Of a DNA stretch of 64,000 nucleotides, positions 7,441-15,544 are shown one piece after another (position 1 is the stretch's first letter; every line of letters starts with the position of its first letter). The notes under the pieces were generated by a model. The model saw only the letters and a list, made by a program, of their open reading frames with translations, was not told where the DNA came from and did no database searches. Position numbers and translations under genes: made by a program. Source of the DNA: CAMLHU01 sp049680185 (lineage in GTDB: Bacteria; Gemmatimonadota; Gemmatimonadetes; Gemmatimonadales; GWC2-71-9); contig JBAUHI010000076.1 in the NCBI GenBank assembly GCA_049680185.1, positions 1 through 64,000 on the forward strand, given 5' to 3'.

Positions 7441-7857
7441 ATGAAGCGATCATTCTTGGCATTGGCGGCGCTGGTGGTGGTGCTCCCATCCTGTCGCCCT
7501 GACCGTCCGAAGCTTCCCGACCTCCCGGCCGCGTTCAACACGTTGCCGTTGCCGCCGGACGCGGAGTTCATCGCGCGCACCGGCAGCGCCGATGCACTGA
7601 TGCTCACCTTCCGGACGCCGCTCGTCGCCGACTCCGCCACGGCCTACTATCGTCGCCTGTTCCACGCCGACACGAGCTACCACATGTTCGGCGACACCCA
7701 GGGCGACTCGGGTGAGCACGCGTACTATGTGGAAAAGGCCACGCGGCCGCTCTGGGTACGGATCCGTCCGGATGCGGGGTCGGGCGGCTCGGTGGTGGAG
7801 CTCACCGGGGCGGTGGTGACTCCGCACGATTCGACCGCACCGTCCGCCAAGAAGTGA
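7441..7857 (+). CDS. Small predicted lipoprotein, unknown function
   Basis: A 138-residue exported protein. The signal sequence MKRSFLALAALVVVLPSC ends in a lipobox-like LPSC, with the Cys at residue 18, so it should be lipid-anchored after cleavage by signal peptidase II. The mature part is soluble, with PPDAEFIARTGSADALMLTF, a YYRRLF segment and a threonine/serine-rich tail. The pattern (a monomer-sized alpha/beta domain comparing an exported quantity) is common in small lipoproteins without assigned function. It is a single gene with its own promoter and ends one base before the convergent DnaB-like gene. No family recognised. Confidence 0.8.
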   Translation: MKRSFLALAALVVVLPSCRPDRPKLPDLPAAFNTLPLPPDAEFIARTGSADALMLTFRTPLVADSATAYYRRLFHADTSYHMFGDTQGDSGEHAYYVEKATRPLWVRIRPDAGSGGSVVELTGAVVTPHDSTAPSAKK

Positions 7858-7858
7858 T

Positions 7859-8731
7859 TCAGCGCGCCGGGTCGAGCATGTCCTCGAACCGGAGCCACCG
7901 TTGATAAAAGTACAGGTCGATGAACCCGGTGGGTCCGTTCCGGTTCTTGGCCACGAGTAGTTCCGTCGCACCTTCCATCCCCCCGCCCGGCCGGTACATC
8001 TCCTCCCGATAGAGCGCCAGCACCACGTCGGCGTGTTGCTTCACCTGTCCCTTCCCGCCCAGATCGTCCAGGGTGGGCCGCGGGTCATCCCGGGTCGGGA
8101 CGTGGTCGGGCAGTTGGGCCACTGCGAGCACGGCAGTGTCGAACTCCAACGCCAACGCCTTGAGTCCTCGCACTGCCAACGCCGCGGCGTCCTCCGCCGA
8201 CCCGGCCGCCACCGGTGGTGCCACGAGCTGGAGGTAGTCCACCACCAGGAGCGCCGGGCGAGGCACCACGCGCAAGGCCTCTCCGATCTCGGAAAAGGTC
8301 CTCCCGGCCAGGGGCTGGATGATGAGTGGCAGGTCGCGCAACCGGAGCGCGGCGGCCCCCACTTGTGCACGACGTAGGTCATCGAGCTTGCCACCCCTCA
8401 GTTCATCGATGGTGGCCCGGCCCTCGATGGCGAGCGCTCGTTCCAGCACCCGGTCATCCGACATCTCGCCGGTGAGGAACACTACCGGCGCGCCGGACGC
8501 CGCCGCGCGCAGCGCCATCCCGAGCGCCAGCGCCGACTTCCCGCTCCCGATGTCGCCGCCCAGCACCACCAGGTCGCGGCGTCGAAGTCCACCGCCCAAG
8601 AGCCGGTCGACGCTGGCAAATCCGGTCGCCACGGTGTCCTGGGGCGGGGCTCCATCGGCCACGGCGTCGCTTCTGGCGACGAGCGATTCGGCAGATGCGC
8701 GGGGCGGGCGTTTGCGGGACGGGGCGGGCAT
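7859..8731 (-). CDS. DnaB-type RecA-fold ATPase (helicase C-terminal domain only)
   Basis: A 290-residue protein resembling the C-terminal motor domain of replicative helicase DnaB. It has ATGFASVDRLLGGGLRRRDL, Walker A GGDIGSGKSALALGMA, the H1a-like TGEMSDD segment, Walker B LLVVDYLQLV and a C-terminal KNRNGPTGFIDL, as in DnaB. The N-terminal domain of DnaB that binds primase is missing, replaced by a short basic lead. It is therefore unlikely to be the main replicative helicase. RadA/KaiC-like or accessory DnaB-like roles are possible. It lies upstream of nothing obviously related, but 32 bases after the end of the 126-residue protein gene on the same strand. Confidence 0.85.
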   Translation of the reverse strand: MPAPSRKRPPRASAESLVARSDAVADGAPPQDTVATGFASVDRLLGGGLRRRDLVVLGGDIGSGKSALALGMALRAAASGAPVVFLTGEMSDDRVLERALAIEGRATIDELRGGKLDDLRRAQVGAAALRLRDLPLIIQPLAGRTFSEIGEALRVVPRPALLVVDYLQLVAPPVAAGSAEDAAALAVRGLKALALEFDTAVLAVAQLPDHVPTRDDPRPTLDDLGGKGQVKQHADVVLALYREEMYRPGGGMEGATELLVAKNRNGPTGFIDLYFYQRWLRFEDMLDPAR

Positions 8732-8763
8732 GTCGAGAAGATACTGCGCGTGGCGCCCGGTGG

Positions 8764-9144
8764 TCAGGCGCGGGCGGTGGCGCGGGCAGCGCGTGCGGCC
8801 TGGGCCACCGCCTCAGCGGCGTCGATCCCGATCCCTTCGCGCACCGGCGCCACGAGGTGACTCAGTGCCACTGCGGCCGCGGTCCCGGTCCCGTCCTCGA
8901 GAGTCGCCAGTGCGCCCGCCAGCGCCCGGCGAAGCGGTGGGGTGACGGTGAGACTCGACAGTCGGTGTGCCAGTGCGTCGAGCCGGCGATGGCGGGCGCG
9001 GTCGCCGAGGGGCGGCGTGAGCGTCAGGTCGTGGGCGATGCGGACCACGAGCCACACCGCGTAGATCCCCTCACGCTTCGGCCCGCGCACCGCGGCGCCG
9101 AGGAGCGAGGCGAGCGTGGCGGTCGCGCTGGTCCAGCCGCTCAC
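8764..9144 (-). CDS. Hypothetical helical protein coupled to a GT9 gene
   Basis: A 126-residue protein starting at GTG 9144, which overlaps the stop of the glycosyltransferase gene (GTGA). The sequence is rich in alanine and arginine and predicted to be mostly helical, for example ATLASLLGAAVRGPKREGIY and an Ala-rich C-terminus (AAEAVAQAARAARATARA). No signal peptide or membrane segment is evident and no catalytic motif is visible. The overlap with the GT9 gene and codon use like its neighbours support a real gene. No function can be assigned. Confidence 0.65.
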   Translation of the reverse strand: MSGWTSATATLASLLGAAVRGPKREGIYAVWLVVRIAHDLTLTPPLGDRARHRRLDALAHRLSSLTVTPPLRRALAGALATLEDGTGTAAAVALSHLVAPVREGIGIDAAEAVAQAARAARATARA

Positions 9145-10154
9145 CGGACCCACGTCAGCAGTGCAGCTTCCACCCTCGCGACCTCCATCAGTCGCAAGCA
9201 ATCGTGGTGGCCCAGCGGGCAGCGGGCGCTCCCGTGCGCAGAACAGGGACGGCAGTCGAGGTCGCGTTGGACGATCGTTGCGGCCGCAGTGTATGGTGCG
9301 AACCCGAACTGGGGTACGGTCGGGCCGAAGAGCGCCACGACCGGTGTGGCCACCGCGGTCGCGAGGTGCATCACGCCGGTGTCGCCCGCGACCGTTGCGG
9401 CCGCGCGCTGGAGCAGTGCCGCCGTCTCGATCAACGATATGGCACCGGCGGCGTTGGCGCCCGCCGCTCCCGCGGCCGCGGCCACTTCGGCCGCGACCAC
9501 GCGGTCTTCCGGCCCGCCCACGGTGACGATGCCGATCCCGCGCTTGGCCAGGGAGGTGGCGAGCGCCACCCACGACTCGGCCGGCCAGCGCTTGGTCGCG
9601 TGCGCCGCGCCAGGGGCGAGGGCCACGAATCGGCGCGGGATCTGCCGCTCCGCGAGCCATGCATCGGCGGTGCGGGCCGCGGTGGCAGGCACGAAGACCT
9701 CGGGTGGGCCGCCATCCGGATGCACGTCAAGGTCGCGCGCGGCCTCGAAATATCGTTCCGGGGTGGGCACCTGGTCCCGGTACCAGTCACGATGGAGGTG
9801 GATCAGGGCCCAGCGCGCCACGGCGCGCTTCCCGTAGCCGCGCCACCGCCCCGGCACCAGCAGCCGGAGTGCCCGGCTCCGGAGCGAGCCGTGCAGGTCG
9901 AGGCAATGGGTGAACCGTTCGCGGCGCAGGCGGCGGGCGATCGACCCGAGCGACTCCCCCGGCTCGAGCGCCAGGACCTCGTTGACGCGCGGATCGTCCT
10001 GAAGCAGGGGGACCAAAGCGCGCTTGGTCAACACCGCGAGATGGGCGTCGGGGTGACGGGCCCGGATGGCGCGAAGCAGCGGGGTGACGAGGATGACATC
10101 GCCGATCGAGCTCAGGCGGACGGCGAGGATGCGCGGGGCGGTGGCGAGGGGCAC
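9141..10154 (-). CDS. GT9 family glycosyltransferase (ADP-heptose:LPS heptosyltransferase-like)
   Basis: A 337-residue GT9 enzyme, the family that adds heptose to the lipopolysaccharide inner core. Evidence: the start ILAVRLSSIGDVILVTPLL (family motif RxSSIGDV), the TKRALVPLL segment, APGAAHATKRWPAESW for ADP-heptose binding, and VAGDTGVMHLATAVATPVVALFGPT close to the C-terminus. Start is GTG at 10154. A TACATT -10 box ends six bases upstream, indicating a leaderless transcript. It is divergent from the PorX-flippase operon, which also serves the cell envelope. Whether it is WaaF, WaaC or another GT9 cannot be told. Confidence 0.9.
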   Translation of the reverse strand: MPLATAPRILAVRLSSIGDVILVTPLLRAIRARHPDAHLAVLTKRALVPLLQDDPRVNEVLALEPGESLGSIARRLRRERFTHCLDLHGSLRSRALRLLVPGRWRGYGKRAVARWALIHLHRDWYRDQVPTPERYFEAARDLDVHPDGGPPEVFVPATAARTADAWLAERQIPRRFVALAPGAAHATKRWPAESWVALATSLAKRGIGIVTVGGPEDRVVAAEVAAAAGAAGANAAGAISLIETAALLQRAAATVAGDTGVMHLATAVATPVVALFGPTVPQFGFAPYTAAATIVQRDLDCRPCSAHGSARCPLGHHDCLRLMEVARVEAALLTWVR

Positions 10155-10160
10155 CGGGAG

Positions 10161-10190
10161 AATGTACGTCGGGATCCGGTGAACGGTAAA
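10161..10190 (-). promoter_or_regulatory. Predicted leaderless promoter of the GT9 gene
   Basis: Minus strand: TACATT (10166-10161) lies exactly six bases before the GTG start. TTTACC (10190-10185), 18 bases upstream of it, can act as -35 and is supplied by the neighbouring heptad repeat. Confidence 0.45.
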
Positions 10191-10267
10191 CGGGCCACGG
10201 TGAACGGGGTCACCGGGTCGACCCGTTCACCGTTCACCTTTCACTGTTCTCCGTTCCCTGTTCACGG
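10178..10267. repeat. GTGAACG-type heptad repeat element, copy 2
   Basis: Units GTGAACG, GTAAACG and GTGAACG on the left and CCGTTCACCGTTCACC on the right form an inverted pair. The inner arms CGGTGAACGGG and CCCGTTCACCG are perfect complements around a 13-base loop. The element fills the space between the divergent GT9 and porX-like genes and overlaps their promoter region. Confidence 0.85.
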
Positions 10268-10273
10268 TAGCTT
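10268..10273 (+). promoter_or_regulatory. -10 box of the porX-like operon
   Basis: TAGCTT ends six bases before the ATG at 10280, as in several other genes of this window, which implies a leaderless transcript. No convincing -35 box; the repeat element lies immediately upstream. Confidence 0.4.
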
Positions 10274-10279
10274 TCCATC

Positions 10280-11851
10280 ATGTCCCGTCCCAAGAGCATT
10301 CTGTGGGTCGACGATGAGATCGACAGCCTCACGTCGCACGTGCTGTTCCTCGAACAGCAGGGGTTTGCGGTGGAGCGCGCCGCCCACGGCGACGATGCGC
10401 TGGTGCTGCTGCAGCGTCAGCCGTATGGCGTGGTGCTCCTGGACGAACAGATGCCGGGTCGGCGCGGGCTCGAGCTCTTCCGCGACATCCGCGCCATCGA
10501 CCAGGCGATGCCGGTGGTCATGGTCACCAAGAGCGAAGAGCCCGACACCCTGCGTGATGCCATCGGGGCGGAGGTCTCCGACTACCTGATCAAGCCGGTC
10601 AACCCGCGCCAGGTGCTCTCGGTGGTGACCCGACTGCTGGAAGGCGATCGCATCCGGCAACAGCGCTTGGCGCGGGACTTCGCCACCCGTTTCCGCGAGC
10701 TGGAAGCGCGTCGGGGTGACCACCTCGGTTGGCGCGAATGGATGGAGTTGACCGCGGAGCTGGCGCAATGGGAGGTGCGGTTGGGCGAGGCCGAGGAGCG
10801 TGGCCTGCAGGATGCGCTCCGCACCTTGCAGGAGAGCCTGCGCCCCGATTTCGCCCGCTTCGTGGCCGGAAACTATCCGAGCTGGCTGCGGGAGGATTCC
10901 GATCGACCGCCCTTGTCGGTGGACATCGGGGCGGAGTTCCTCCAGCCGGTGCTGGAGGCGCACGGGAAGGCCTTGTTCATCGTGCTCGATTGCCTGCGGT
11001 TGGATCAGTGGGAGGTCCTCCACCCGCTGATGGCGCGCTGGTTCGACATCGAGACCGCGCACTACTTCTCCATCGTGCCGACGGCCACGCCGTTCGCCCG
11101 GAACGCCATCTTCAGCGGGCTCCTGCCGAAGGATCTCGCGACACGCCATCCCGAGTGGGTCCGGTCGCCCGATGACGATTCGAGCCTGAACGCGCACGAG
11201 GCGCAGCTCCTCGCCGAGCAGCTGCAGGAACTCACCGGCCGCGCGGTCCCGGTCCGGTACGAGAAGCTCTTCACCGCCCAGGACGGCGATTCGCTCCTTC
11301 GGCGTCTGCCGTCGCACCTGGCGCAGGACGGGGTCACCGCCCTGGTCTTCAACTTCATCGACCAGCTCACCCACGGGCGCACCGAGCACACGATGCTCTT
11401 CGAGGTGGCACGCGATGCGGCGGCGATGCGGAGCCTTACCCGCAGCTGGTTCGAGCGCTCGGCACTGCTGGAGGCACTCAAGGAGGCCGAACGCCGCAAC
11501 GTACCGGTGCTCCTGACGAGCGACCACGGGTCCATCCATTGCCACACGCCGGCCACCGTGTTCGCCAAGCGGGACGTGACGTCCAACTTGCGGTACAAGT
11601 TCGGCGATGACTTGAAGGCCGAAGATCCCGAGGCCGCCGTCACCGTGACCGACCTGGCCGCGTGGGGACTCCCATCGCGGGGGCCGCACGAGCGCCTGCT
11701 GCTGGCCACCGGCGACCGCTTCTTCGTCTATCCCACGAAGCTGCGGGAGTACCAGGCGCGCTATCGGGGGGCGTTCCTCCATGGCGGTGTGGCCCCGGAA
11801 GAGGTGATCCTGCCCATCGCACTCCTCACACCCCGCCGCGCGCGTCCGTGA
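10280..11851 (+). CDS. PorX-like response regulator with PglZ/alkaline-phosphatase-fold effector domain
   Basis: A 523-residue two-domain protein. Residues 1-125 are a receiver domain: acidic pair D11-D12 (ILWVDDE), phosphoacceptor D55 (VVLLDEQMPG) and a conserved Lys in YLIKPVNP. After a helical linker comes a PglZ domain of the alkaline phosphatase superfamily, with VLDCLRLDQW, TATPFARNAIFSG (Thr expected at the metal site) and TSDHGSIH. PorX of Bacteroidota has this architecture and regulates type IX secretion; it has also been shown to hydrolyse nucleotides. Here no PorY kinase is adjacent. The downstream flippase and glycosyltransferase genes, coupled by GTGA, point to envelope regulation. 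Confidence 0.88.
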   Translation: MSRPKSILWVDDEIDSLTSHVLFLEQQGFAVERAAHGDDALVLLQRQPYGVVLLDEQMPGRRGLELFRDIRAIDQAMPVVMVTKSEEPDTLRDAIGAEVSDYLIKPVNPRQVLSVVTRLLEGDRIRQQRLARDFATRFRELEARRGDHLGWREWMELTAELAQWEVRLGEAEERGLQDALRTLQESLRPDFARFVAGNYPSWLREDSDRPPLSVDIGAEFLQPVLEAHGKALFIVLDCLRLDQWEVLHPLMARWFDIETAHYFSIVPTATPFARNAIFSGLLPKDLATRHPEWVRSPDDDSSLNAHEAQLLAEQLQELTGRAVPVRYEKLFTAQDGDSLLRRLPSHLAQDGVTALVFNFIDQLTHGRTEHTMLFEVARDAAAMRSLTRSWFERSALLEALKEAERRNVPVLLTSDHGSIHCHTPATVFAKRDVTSNLRYKFGDDLKAEDPEAAVTVTDLAAWGLPSRGPHERLLLATGDRFFVYPTKLREYQARYRGAFLHGGVAPEEVILPIALLTPRRARP

Positions 11852-13686
11852 GCACGGCGCGGCGGCTGTTCAACGAGCTGGGCGCGTATCGCTGGGGATT
11901 CATCGCGGCGGCGGGCTGCATGCTGGTGTCGTCGGTGCTCGACGGCGCCACCGTTGTGATGCTCATCCCGCTGCTCAAGCACCTGTTCGGGAGCGCTGGC
12001 GCCCTGAGCGCCGGGAGCAGCTGGTTGGAGCGGTTCTCCGATGCGGCGCTCGCGCCGGTCCTGGTCGGCACCACCCAGGATCAGGCGATCGCCCGGATCG
12101 TGGCACTGATGGTCCTCATCCTCCTGCTGAAGAACGTCGCCGGGTACGGCGCCAACCAGATCGGCGTCGCAGTGCAGGAGGGCGTCGTCCGCGATCTCCG
12201 CACCCGGATGTTCCGGCACATGCTGACCCTCGATCTCGGGGTCTTCCAGCGCACCCGTGCCGGCCAGCTGATCCAGCGGATCATCACCGACGTCGACCAG
12301 ATCAAGAGCGTCATCAATACCTCGCTGGCGCGCTTCTTCCAGAACTTCAGCGTCATCCTCGTGACGCTCGCGGCCCTCACGGCCACCTCGTGGCGCCTGA
12401 CGCTCATGGCGGTCGCCTCGGCACCGGTGCTGGTCTTCGGCCTCAGGGGCGTGCTGCAGCGGCTGCGGCGCCATTCCCGCGACCGTGCCGAGGAGTGGGG
12501 CGAGATCACCAGTTACATCACCGAGCGCCTCGGCGCCATCAAGCTCATCCGAGGCTACGGGGTGGCGGAGCAGGAAGCGGTCCGGTTCGATGCCCAGGCC
12601 GCGGACTACCGGCGGAAGGTCATTCGCACCAACCGCTACTCCTCGCTCACGAGCCCCATCAGCGAGATGTTCGGCGGCCTGGTGCTCATCGTCCTGCTGG
12701 TGGGCGGCACGAGGTCGTGGGTCACCGGCGGTGTGGCGCCGCTCTCGCCGGCCACGCTGATCACGTTCCTGGTGCTGGCGCTCCGGATGATGTCGCCGAT
12801 CAAGCAGATCTCGCAGTTCCCGGCGGACCTGGCCATGGCGCTGGCCAGCGCCGACCGGGTCTTCCAGCTCCTCGACCAGCCGGGCGGGGAGGTCGACGCC
12901 GCCAACGCGGGGCCGGCACACTTTTCCCGCGACATCACTTTCGATCACGTCTCCTTTTCCTATGATGGCGAACGCCAGGTGCTCCACGACGTGTCGTTCA
13001 ACGTCGCGCGTGGCCAGGCGGTGGCGCTCGTGGGACCGTCCGGGGCGGGGAAGACCACGCTGGTGGAACTCATTCCCCGCCTCCATGACCCGACCGAGGG
13101 TGTGGTGCGTTTCGACGGGATCCCGCTCGATCGCTTCACCCGCGCATCCCTCCGTGGCCTGATCGGGATGGTGAGCCAGGAGACGGTACTGCTCAACGAC
13201 TCGGTCCGGAACAACATCGCCTTCGGCCGCCGCGATGCGACCGACGCCGAGGTCGTGGCCGCCGCGCGTGCCGCCAACGCACACGCCTTCATCGCCGACC
13301 TTCCCCTTGGCTACGAGACGGTCCTCGGCGAGCGCGGCACCCGGCTCTCCGGCGGTCAGCGCCAGCGCATCGCGATCGCGCGGGCCCTCCTGCGCGACCC
13401 GCCGATCCTCCTCCTCGACGAGGCAACGAGCGCCCTCGACACCGAGTCCGAGCGCCTGGTGCAGGAAGCGATCGAGCGCCTGATGCAGGACCGCACGGTG
13501 CTGGTCATCGCCCATCGGCTGGCGACGGTGCGCAATGCGGATCGGATCCTCGTGATCGAGAACGGGCGCGTCGTGGAGCAGGGAACGCACGACGACCTGT
13601 ACCGGAGCGGCGGGATGTACCGCCGACTCTACGACATGCAGTTCCGCGAGGAGCCGAGCGCGGATCCTGATCCCGCCACCGCATGA
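11848..13686 (+). CDS. MsbA-like ABC transporter, fused permease and ATPase
   Basis: A 612-residue half-transporter. The N-terminal about 320 residues carry six membrane segments (for example GFIAAAGCMLVSSVLDGATV) with LSPATLITFLVLALRMMSPIKQ near the end. The C-terminal ATPase has Walker A GPSGAGKTTL, Q-loop MVSQETVLLNDSV, signature LSGGQRQRIAIARALL, Walker B ILLLDEATSALD and the H-loop IAHRLATV. The resemblance to MsbA suggests lipid A-core or another lipid-linked glycan is flipped across the inner membrane. It starts at GTG 11848 overlapping the porX-like stop, and overlaps the next gene by ATGA. Substrate is inferred from the flanking glycosyltransferases. Confidence 0.92.
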   Translation: MSTARRLFNELGAYRWGFIAAAGCMLVSSVLDGATVVMLIPLLKHLFGSAGALSAGSSWLERFSDAALAPVLVGTTQDQAIARIVALMVLILLLKNVAGYGANQIGVAVQEGVVRDLRTRMFRHMLTLDLGVFQRTRAGQLIQRIITDVDQIKSVINTSLARFFQNFSVILVTLAALTATSWRLTLMAVASAPVLVFGLRGVLQRLRRHSRDRAEEWGEITSYITERLGAIKLIRGYGVAEQEAVRFDAQAADYRRKVIRTNRYSSLTSPISEMFGGLVLIVLLVGGTRSWVTGGVAPLSPATLITFLVLALRMMSPIKQISQFPADLAMALASADRVFQLLDQPGGEVDAANAGPAHFSRDITFDHVSFSYDGERQVLHDVSFNVARGQAVALVGPSGAGKTTLVELIPRLHDPTEGVVRFDGIPLDRFTRASLRGLIGMVSQETVLLNDSVRNNIAFGRRDATDAEVVAAARAANAHAFIADLPLGYETVLGERGTRLSGGQRQRIAIARALLRDPPILLLDEATSALDTESERLVQEAIERLMQDRTVLVIAHRLATVRNADRILVIENGRVVEQGTHDDLYRSGGMYRRLYDMQFREEPSADPDPATA

Positions 13687-14660
13687 CCGGAACCCACCCG
13701 GTCTTCGGCGGGCGGAACGTCCTGCTCATCTCCCGCTTCGAAGGCGAACGGCACGCGCACGCGTCGCTCCGGCGCCGGGCCCTGGAGCGGCTGGGGTGCG
13801 GGGTCGTGGTGGTGGACCTCCAGCCGGGAGGCTGGCTTTCGCGCCTGACCGGCGGTGACACCGCGACACGGATCGCCAAGGCGGTGGCCGAACACCGGCC
13901 CGAGCTCGTGCTCGCGCTGGGACCGGTGCTGCCCGATGCCGACGTGGTCCGGCGTCTCCGGGCGGACGATCCGGTGCCGTGGGTGCTCTGGTGGGGTGGG
14001 GATGACGGTGCTGAACCAGACGCGGCCGTCTGGGACGCCTACACCCAGGTCTGGGTGGCCGATTCCGACCTCGCCGCCCGCGTCCCCGGGGCGCGCTTCC
14101 TGCCCCACGGCTGCGACCCGTCGATCCACCGTCCCATGAGTTCACGGGATGAATTCCGCGCCAATGTCGTGTTCGTCGGTGAAGCTACGCCCGACCGGGA
14201 GCGCCTCCTGAGCGAGGTGGTGGAATTCGGACTGGCGGTCTGGGGTCCCGGGTGGCGGAGGACCCGGCTCCGGGACTATTGTCGCGGCGATGCGCTCGCC
14301 GTCGAGGATTACGTCCGCGCCTCGGCCGGTGCGTCGATCGCCCTCAACCTCCATCGCGAAGGCCCCGATGGCCGGGTACCGTCGGCCGCGGGGTGCAACG
14401 CGCGCACCTTCGAGCTCGCGGCAATGGGGGTGCCCCAGGTGGTGGACGATCGTATCGACCTGCCGTCGCAGTTCGTGGACGGCGAGGAGCTGGCGGTCTT
14501 CCGCGATCCCGCGGAACTCAAGCCGCTGGTGCGCGACCTGCTCCACGACCGCCCGACGGCCGATCGGCTCGCGGCGGCGGGCCGACAGCGTGCGTTGAGC
14601 GAGCACACCTACGTCCACCGGCTGCGGCGCCTGCTTGATGAGGCCGAGGACGCGGCGTGA
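13683..14660 (+). CDS. Glycosyltransferase, CgeB-like
   Basis: A 325-residue GT-B-type enzyme. The N-terminal half has VLLISRFEGERHAH and short Rossmann strands (VVVVDLQPGG). The C-terminal half contains the CgeB/glycosyltransferase-1-like segment GCNARTFELAAMGVPQVVDDR, DGEELAVFRDPAELKPLVRD and a final helix with ALSEHTYVHRLRRLL. These residues form the donor-sugar site in related enzymes. It is translationally coupled on both sides (ATGA with the flippase, GTGA with the next transferase), so it probably builds the glycan that the flippase exports. Acceptor and donor unknown. Confidence 0.85.
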   Translation: MTGTHPVFGGRNVLLISRFEGERHAHASLRRRALERLGCGVVVVDLQPGGWLSRLTGGDTATRIAKAVAEHRPELVLALGPVLPDADVVRRLRADDPVPWVLWWGGDDGAEPDAAVWDAYTQVWVADSDLAARVPGARFLPHGCDPSIHRPMSSRDEFRANVVFVGEATPDRERLLSEVVEFGLAVWGPGWRRTRLRDYCRGDALAVEDYVRASAGASIALNLHREGPDGRVPSAAGCNARTFELAAMGVPQVVDDRIDLPSQFVDGEELAVFRDPAELKPLVRDLLHDRPTADRLAAAGRQRALSEHTYVHRLRRLLDEAEDAA

Positions 14661-15544
14661 CCGTCCCGGTGTCGGGGTTCACGTTCGTGCGGAACGCGGT
14701 GCTGCTCGACTTTCCGCTGGAAGCGAGCATCCGCTCGCTCCTGCCGGTCTGCGATGAGGTGGTCGTCAACGTCGGGCGGTCGGAGGATGCTACGCTCGGC
14801 CTGGTGCGTTCCCTGGCCCATCCGAAGCTCCGCATCATCGAGAGCACCTGGGATCTTTCGCGCGGTCGGCGCGTGCTCGCCGAACAGACGGATATCGCAC
14901 TCAACGCCTGCCGGCATCCATGGGCAGTGTACATCCAGGCCGATGAGGTCCTGCACGAGGCAGGTGCTGGCCGGGTGCGTCAGGCCATCGACGAGCACGA
15001 TGCCGATCCCCGCGTCGAGGCGCTGGTGGTGCGATACCGCCACTTCTATGGTGGTTTCGAGACCGAGCTCGTGGCGCGGAGCGCGTACCGCCGTGAGGTG
15101 CGAGTCGTCCGCCGGGATCCGGCCATCGGGATCCATTCCTACGGCGATGCGCAGGGATTCCGCGCCGGCCCCGATGATCGGCGGGTCCGTGCCCGACTGG
15201 TGGATGCGGAGATGTTCCACTACGGATGGGCCCGCCCCTCCTCCGCACTGGACCGGAAGAAGCGCGAGGACGAGCAGATCTACGCCTGGAGCGAGGCGGA
15301 GAAGCGATCCTGGGAGTCGCGCGGTGAGCTCCTGCCGTGGAAGCGGGGGCTTCGTCCATTCACCGGGGCGCACCCTGCGGGCGCCGCCGTGTGGATCGCG
15401 GAACGGCGGGCGGCCGCCGACGGACGGATCGGGCCGCGACGACCGCTCCGCGGCGCCAGGGAATTGCGGCACGCCGCGCTCGACCTCGTCGAGCGGATGA
15501 CCGGCGCCCGTCCCCTCGAATTCCGGAACTACACCCTGGTATGA
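14657..15544 (+). CDS. GT2-type glycosyltransferase
   Basis: A 295-residue GT-A-fold protein. The N-terminal part shows SGFTFVRNAVLLDFPLEASI, CDEVVVNVGRSEDATLGLVR and AVYIQADEVLHEA, where the DxD-like motif is replaced by QADE, plus a tail of about 90 residues with a helical, basic character. The shape resembles short lipopolysaccharide glycosyltransferases that begin with FTFVRNA-like sequences. It starts at GTG 14657 (GTGA overlap) and its stop overlaps the next ATG. Third glycan gene of the operon; sugar specificity cannot be inferred. Confidence 0.85.
   Translation: MTVPVSGFTFVRNAVLLDFPLEASIRSLLPVCDEVVVNVGRSEDATLGLVRSLAHPKLRIIESTWDLSRGRRVLAEQTDIALNACRHPWAVYIQADEVLHEAGAGRVRQAIDEHDADPRVEALVVRYRHFYGGFETELVARSAYRREVRVVRRDPAIGIHSYGDAQGFRAGPDDRRVRARLVDAEMFHYGWARPSSALDRKKREDEQIYAWSEAEKRSWESRGELLPWKRGLRPFTGAHPAGAAVWIAERRAAADGRIGPRRPLRGARELRHAALDLVERMTGARPLEFRNYTLV

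Noticed and set aside
10280..11851. PglZ-domain protein as part of a BREX or phage-defence system
   Set aside because: No BrxC, PglX methylase or other BREX genes are present, and the N-terminal receiver domain identifies a PorX-like response regulator.
11761..13590. A 609-codon minus-strand open frame
   Set aside because: Antisense to the MsbA-like transporter, which has a full ABC signature.
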